Below, piece by piece: positions 6,123 to 8,657 of a stretch of DNA of 8,657 nt. The stretch spans positions 1 to 8,657 of the forward strand of contig JAKAFF010000049.1 in NCBI GenBank assembly GCA_021818045.1. The letters run 5' to 3'. Position numbers and translations under genes: made by a program. Below the pieces are notes generated by a model. The model ran no database searches, had not been told where the DNA came from, and saw only the letters and a list, made by a program, of their open reading frames with translations. The first letter of the stretch is position 1. Every line of letters starts with the position of its first letter. The stretch comes from a bacterium (GTDB lineage: Bacteria > Chlamydiota > Chlamydiia > Chlamydiales > SM23-39).

Positions 6123-7913
6123 ATGTTGCGTTTCGAAAATCGATCTGAAGCTGGCATACAACTCGCGCAAAAACTCACAAAGTATATGCACCAAAACAAT
6201 GCAATTGTTTTGGGATTGGCACGCGGCGGTGTTGTGGTCGCCCATGCTGTAGCACAAGCTCTATCCTTACCGCTGCGAGTTCTCGTATCCAAAAAAATTG
6301 GGTCTCCAAATGATCCAGAACTTGCTGTAGGAGCTGTTGCAGAAGATGGAACCGTATGGTTGAACGAGTCCCTCATTTCTGCACTGGATCTCTCCCCTGC
6401 TTGGTTGAATGAGGCTAAAATGCAAACACAAGCCTTAGCAAAGCAGAAATTAGCGCTATATACACATACCCAAAATCTTCTAAATCTTGAGGGGAAAATT
6501 GCCATTTTGGTCGATGATGGCATTGCTACCGGTGCCACTTTTTTAGCGCAGATCCTCTCTTTAAAAAAAAGAGGTGTCGCAAAAATTGTCGCAGCAGTCC
6601 CTATTGCATCCAAAGAAGCCTGGCAGCAAGTGCAACGTCTATGTGACGAGGCAATCTCTTTGATCGTTATACAAGAATTTGAAGGAATTTCTCAGTTTTA
6701 TAACCACTTTGAACAGGTGGAAGATCAAACTGTCTTATCTTTGTTGAACAGTCGACGACGCCTCTTTTTTGCTTTGGATATGCAAGCCCCTTGGCCCAGT
6801 CAATGGCCGCGAGGAACGCTGCAAAAAACGCGACACGCTACGCTTGCTTTTCTCGGCCTCACAGACTACTGTCTCCTCGAGCCACACTTATATCAAAACA
6901 ACTTGAAAAATCGGTTTTCTAGCCAAGGGGATCCGCCAGACCTAACGCCGGATCGGACGCCGATTACCGAAGAGCAAGAGGCGATTGAAAACTCAAGCGT
7001 TGAGACAAACCCGACACACCTAAACACCGATGCTTCCAATGGTTTTGGGATAGATCCATTTCCACTTCCTTCGTTTCAGATAGGACCTAGCGGCTATTTT
7101 GATAAGCCCCTTTTTTTACCCAAATCCTCCCCTCATGCAGCTGCATGGCATATCCATTGGCAAAACGATGCGATCCTCGCCTATCAAAGACAAATCGTAG
7201 ATTGGTTAAGCAAGCACAATCTGATTTTATACCGAAACAACCAAAAAAATCGGGAATTTGACAAAAAGGCGCCGCCAACTTTTTGTTCGGGGGAAACGAC
7301 TATTGCCGAGGGTCAAAGCGCGAGTGAGAACAAGAATTTTGAAGAGTTGCCGACGCCGTCACAAACTGATTCTTCAGATTGTTTCGGTATAGATCAAAAA
7401 GAGTGGCTATCTCACGTAACCGTTGCAAGAGGTGTCATCGATCAGCAACAGTGGCGCAAGTTTTTTCGCCCACTCCCGTGTTACGCAACAGCCATCCACC
7501 TATATGAAACCGTGGAGCACGGCACCTATCGCTCTCTTTGGAGCTATCCCTTCAAAGCTCCTTTCGAAGAGCTTGAACACACTGCAGATCTTGCCTATCT
7601 TATCTACGGCAATAACCTGTCTGAGATTTATCATAACGCATTCCTAGCCCTTTCTTTTAAAGAACCGCAACTCCTTTTATATAAAAAGGCAAATGTCTTA
7701 CCATCGAATCTATCTGATATTATCATCGCCTTAAATCGCGCGATCGCAGAATTAGATCGGCTGACGGGAAGCCCCTTCAAAGCGGTCTCGTATCATGGAG
7801 AGATTCAGCTTATTCGGCATTTATGTCCAAACCAGTTAAAGAATCAGAAAATCGGCACTGCTTCTTCAGGTGATGTCAGTATCTGTCAATGGGAGATGAT
7901 TGTTGATATCTAA
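6123..7913 (+). CDS. Phosphoribosyltransferase - ThpR (2H phosphoesterase) - archease fusion with three in-frame palindromic-element inserts
   Basis: A 596-residue cytoplasmic protein with three domains. Residues 1-212: type I phosphoribosyltransferase, with 'LARGGVVVA' and the PRPP loop VDDGIATGAT (130-139); substrate unknown. Residues about 213-465: ThpR/LigT RNA 2',3'-cyclic phosphodiesterase, with RLFFALDM start, first HxTx motif HATL (238-241, in RHATLAFLG) and second HVTV (431-434, in SHVTVARG). Residues about 480-596: archease, with EHTAD (485-489), FKAVSYHG (about 552-559) and C-terminal VDI, keeping Asp, Lys and Asp positions that matter in human archease. Inserts at 256-310, 369-423 and 567-587 are palindromic-element translations. 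The archease seems to lack about 35 residues between its helix and the KAVSYH strand. Start: ATG 6123 fits the family; an in-frame TTG at 6111 lies inside PE-2; a stop at 6102 blocks longer forms. No Shine-Dalgarno is visible. It overlaps rtcB. Confidence 0.92.
   Translation: MLRFENRSEAGIQLAQKLTKYMHQNNAIVLGLARGGVVVAHAVAQALSLPLRVLVSKKIGSPNDPELAVGAVAEDGTVWLNESLISALDLSPAWLNEAKMQTQALAKQKLALYTHTQNLLNLEGKIAILVDDGIATGATFLAQILSLKKRGVAKIVAAVPIASKEAWQQVQRLCDEAISLIVIQEFEGISQFYNHFEQVEDQTVLSLLNSRRRLFFALDMQAPWPSQWPRGTLQKTRHATLAFLGLTDYCLLEPHLYQNNLKNRFSSQGDPPDLTPDRTPITEEQEAIENSSVETNPTHLNTDASNGFGIDPFPLPSFQIGPSGYFDKPLFLPKSSPHAAAWHIHWQNDAILAYQRQIVDWLSKHNLILYRNNQKNREFDKKAPPTFCSGETTIAEGQSASENKNFEELPTPSQTDSSDCFGIDQKEWLSHVTVARGVIDQQQWRKFFRPLPCYATAIHLYETVEHGTYRSLWSYPFKAPFEELEHTADLAYLIYGNNLSEIYHNAFLALSFKEPQLLLYKKANVLPSNLSDIIIALNRAIAELDRLTGSPFKAVSYHGEIQLIRHLCPNQLKNQKIGTASSGDVSICQWEMIVDI
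6889..7052 (+). repeat. PE-3: 164-bp palindromic element inside the ThpR domain
   Basis: Begins TATATCAAAACAAC and ends with the near-complement (GGTTTTGGGATA). The two ends pair at 22 of the first 32 positions without gaps. Against PE-1, the first 31 bases agree at 21 positions in ungapped alignment. It encodes residues 256-310 of the fusion protein (LYQNNLKNRFSS...GFGI), a charged, Pro/Thr-rich segment unlike the ThpR fold. The first base is codon position 2. It lies after the first HxTx motif, before the 'FPLPSFQIGPSGYF' strand. Confidence 0.82.
7228..7391 (+). repeat. PE-4: 164-bp palindromic element inside the ThpR domain
   Basis: Perfect 13-bp terminal inverted repeats, TATACCGAAACAA at 7228-7240 and its complement at 7379-7391. 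Arms pair at 22 of the first 32 positions, with a further patch (7268-7280 with 7345-7357). It encodes residues 369-423 (LYRNNQKNREFD...CFGI), matching PE-3's product at 24 of 53 residues with no gap. Same length, orientation and codon phase as PE-3. It lies immediately before the strand carrying the second HxTx motif. Confidence 0.85.
7822..7883 (+). repeat. PE-5: short, 62-bp palindromic-element remnant inside the archease domain
   Basis: The left end (TATGTCCAAACCAG...) matches the PE-4 left end at 18 of 28 positions. The last 27 bases of this region, running to 7889, match the corresponding end of PE-4 (from TCTTCAG) at 19 of 27. Its own arms pair at 15 of 26. It starts at codon position 2 like PE-3 and PE-4, and encodes residues 567-587 (LCPNQLKNQKIG...SSGDVSI), echoing the 'LYxNNxKNR' start. 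It appears to be a centrally deleted copy, placed in the last beta-hairpin loop of the archease, between GEIQLIRH and CQWEMIVDI. Confidence 0.6.
7891..7895 (+). promoter_or_regulatory. Ribosome binding site for rtcB inside the fusion gene
   Basis: GGGAG lies seven bases before TTG 7903 and within the last codons of the fusion gene. It supports a TTG start and translational coupling. TTG 7900, four bases after the motif, is the alternative; a TGA at 7897-7899 in the rtcB frame excludes anything further upstream. Confidence 0.6.
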
Positions 7914-8657
7914 ACTGCAAAAATTACAGCCAGCTATCTATCTAATACCAAAAGAAGAGCTCATGCGAGTGCCTGGTCTATTAGTAGCAAGCGAGAGCCA
8001 GCTACAAACCGAAACGCTCGACAAGCCACTCGAGCAGGTGCGCAACGTGGCTTGCCTGCAAGGGATCATAGGCTATAGCATCGCAATGCCCGATGTGCAC
8101 TGGGGTTATGGATTTCCCATTGGCGGAGTTGCTGCGATGGATGCAAAGACAGGAGTCATTAGCCCAGGTGGCGTGGGTTACGATATCAACTGCGGTGTGC
8201 GACTCGCCATTGTTCCCATCCCCTTTCAAGATCTCAGTCCGTCCGTACGCCACTCCCTTTTGACGCGCATTTTTCAACTCGTTCCATCAGGCACTGGTCA
8301 AGGGCATCACCACGCATCTTTGAGCAATAAAGACTACGAAGATCTGGTTGCACAGGGAGCCAGCTGGTCGATCGAACGAGGAATGGGCTATGCTGAGGAC
8401 CTCGAATCCATGGAAAATCAAGGGTGTTTAGAAGAGGCAGATATCCGATCTGTGTCTGAACATGCAAAACGCAGAGGAGAGAGACAACTCGGATCGATCG
8501 GTTCTGGCAACCACTTTGTGGAAATCGGGGAAATTCAAGAAATCTATCTCCCTCAGATCGCTGCTAATTGGAAGCTACACACGGGGCAAACATATATCCT
8601 CATCCACAGCGGATCTAGGGGATTTGGCCATCAAATTTGTCAAGATTTTCTAGATGA
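7903..8657 (+). CDS. rtcB: RtcB RNA-splicing ligase (5' part; runs off the window)
   Basis: GTP- and Mn-dependent ligase joining RNA 2',3'-cyclic phosphate or 3'-phosphate ends to 5'-OH ends. 251 codons are visible, roughly half or slightly more of the protein. Family blocks run in order: 'MRVPGLLVA', 'PDVHWGYGFPIGGVAA', 'GGVGYDINCGVRL' (Asp and Cys that bind metal), 'GTGQGHHH', 'GSIGSGNHFVEI' and 'IHSGSRGFGHQI' (metal-binding histidines). The later histidines, including the one that receives GMP, lie beyond the window. The reading frame overlaps the 3' end of the fusion gene by 11 bases and most likely starts at TTG 7903. Downstream of a protein containing archease, its known activator, the function assignment is firm. 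Confidence 0.96.
   Translation, partial: MISKLQKLQPAIYLIPKEELMRVPGLLVASESQLQTETLDKPLEQVRNVACLQGIIGYSIAMPDVHWGYGFPIGGVAAMDAKTGVISPGGVGYDINCGVRLAIVPIPFQDLSPSVRHSLLTRIFQLVPSGTGQGHHHASLSNKDYEDLVAQGASWSIERGMGYAEDLESMENQGCLEEADIRSVSEHAKRRGERQLGSIGSGNHFVEIGEIQEIYLPQIAANWKLHTGQTYILIHSGSRGFGHQICQDFLD

Noticed and set aside
6465..6490. A further element copy at TATACACATACCC in the phosphoribosyltransferase domain
   Set aside because: Only the terminal motif matches; the encoded residues align with the family at normal spacing and no inverted partner is present.
5988..6613. Minus-strand open frames across PE-2 and the phosphoribosyltransferase start
   Set aside because: They run antisense to a well-supported domain and through the palindrome, and show no family resemblance.
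6889..7391. CRISPR array or tandem repeat
   Set aside because: Copies are long, divergent, palindromic, separated by conserved ThpR sequence and read in frame; there are no short regular repeats with unique spacers.
8002..8467. Minus-strand open frames opposite rtcB
   Set aside because: The plus strand encodes strongly conserved RtcB motifs throughout; the opposite frames are shadows.
1..8657. tRNA, rRNA or transposase genes
   Set aside because: I saw no sequence resembling these on either strand; the palindromic elements have no associated mobility gene in the window.

Overview
The window looks like chromosomal DNA of a Gram-negative bacterium: it has a periplasmic-adaptor (HlyD/YbhG-type) exporter operon, short intergenic gaps and several four-base gene overlaps. 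Dispersed palindromic repeats and no visible transposase would suit a host-associated lineage such as a chlamydia-like organism. That placement is a weak guess; nothing here fixes the taxon.

Layout. Bases 1-5577 are read on the minus strand. The order of transcription is a small orphan gene (5080-5577), a palindromic repeat (PE-1, 4898-5060), an unrecognised membrane-anchored protein (3806-4879), then an ABC-2 exporter operon matching E. coli ybhG-ybhF-ybhS-ybhR: adaptor 2899-3738, tandem ATPase 1217-2902, permease 106-1233 and a second permease running off the left edge (1-109). Bases 5700-8657 are read on the plus strand: cutA (5700-6020), a second palindromic repeat (PE-2, 6034-6119), a 596-residue three-domain fusion (6123-7913), and rtcB (7903 to the right edge).

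RNA repair. The fusion joins a type I phosphoribosyltransferase, a ThpR/LigT 2H phosphoesterase (RNA 2',3'-cyclic phosphodiesterase, 2'-5' RNA ligase) and an archease. Archease activates RtcB, the 3'-5' RNA ligase encoded immediately downstream and probably translationally coupled. Chain and operon together look like a compact RNA-end processing and ligation module.

Main discovery. The same gene carries three in-frame copies of a palindromic element (PE-3 6889-7052, PE-4 7228-7391, PE-5 7822-7883), all in one reading phase. PE-3 and PE-4 interrupt the ThpR domain between its two HxTx motifs, and PE-5 sits in the last beta-hairpin loop of the archease. The two long copies encode 53-residue segments that are 24/53 identical without gaps. 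Removing them restores the usual spacing of the 2H motifs. Length, dyad symmetry and terminal sequence link them to intergenic PE-1 and PE-2. This resembles the Rickettsia palindromic elements that insert in frame into genes, but the sequence is one I do not recognise. PE-2 also ends three bases before the start codon of the fusion gene, and PE-1 lies four bases upstream of the ribosome binding site of the 3806-4879 gene, so the family is entangled with expression of both operons.
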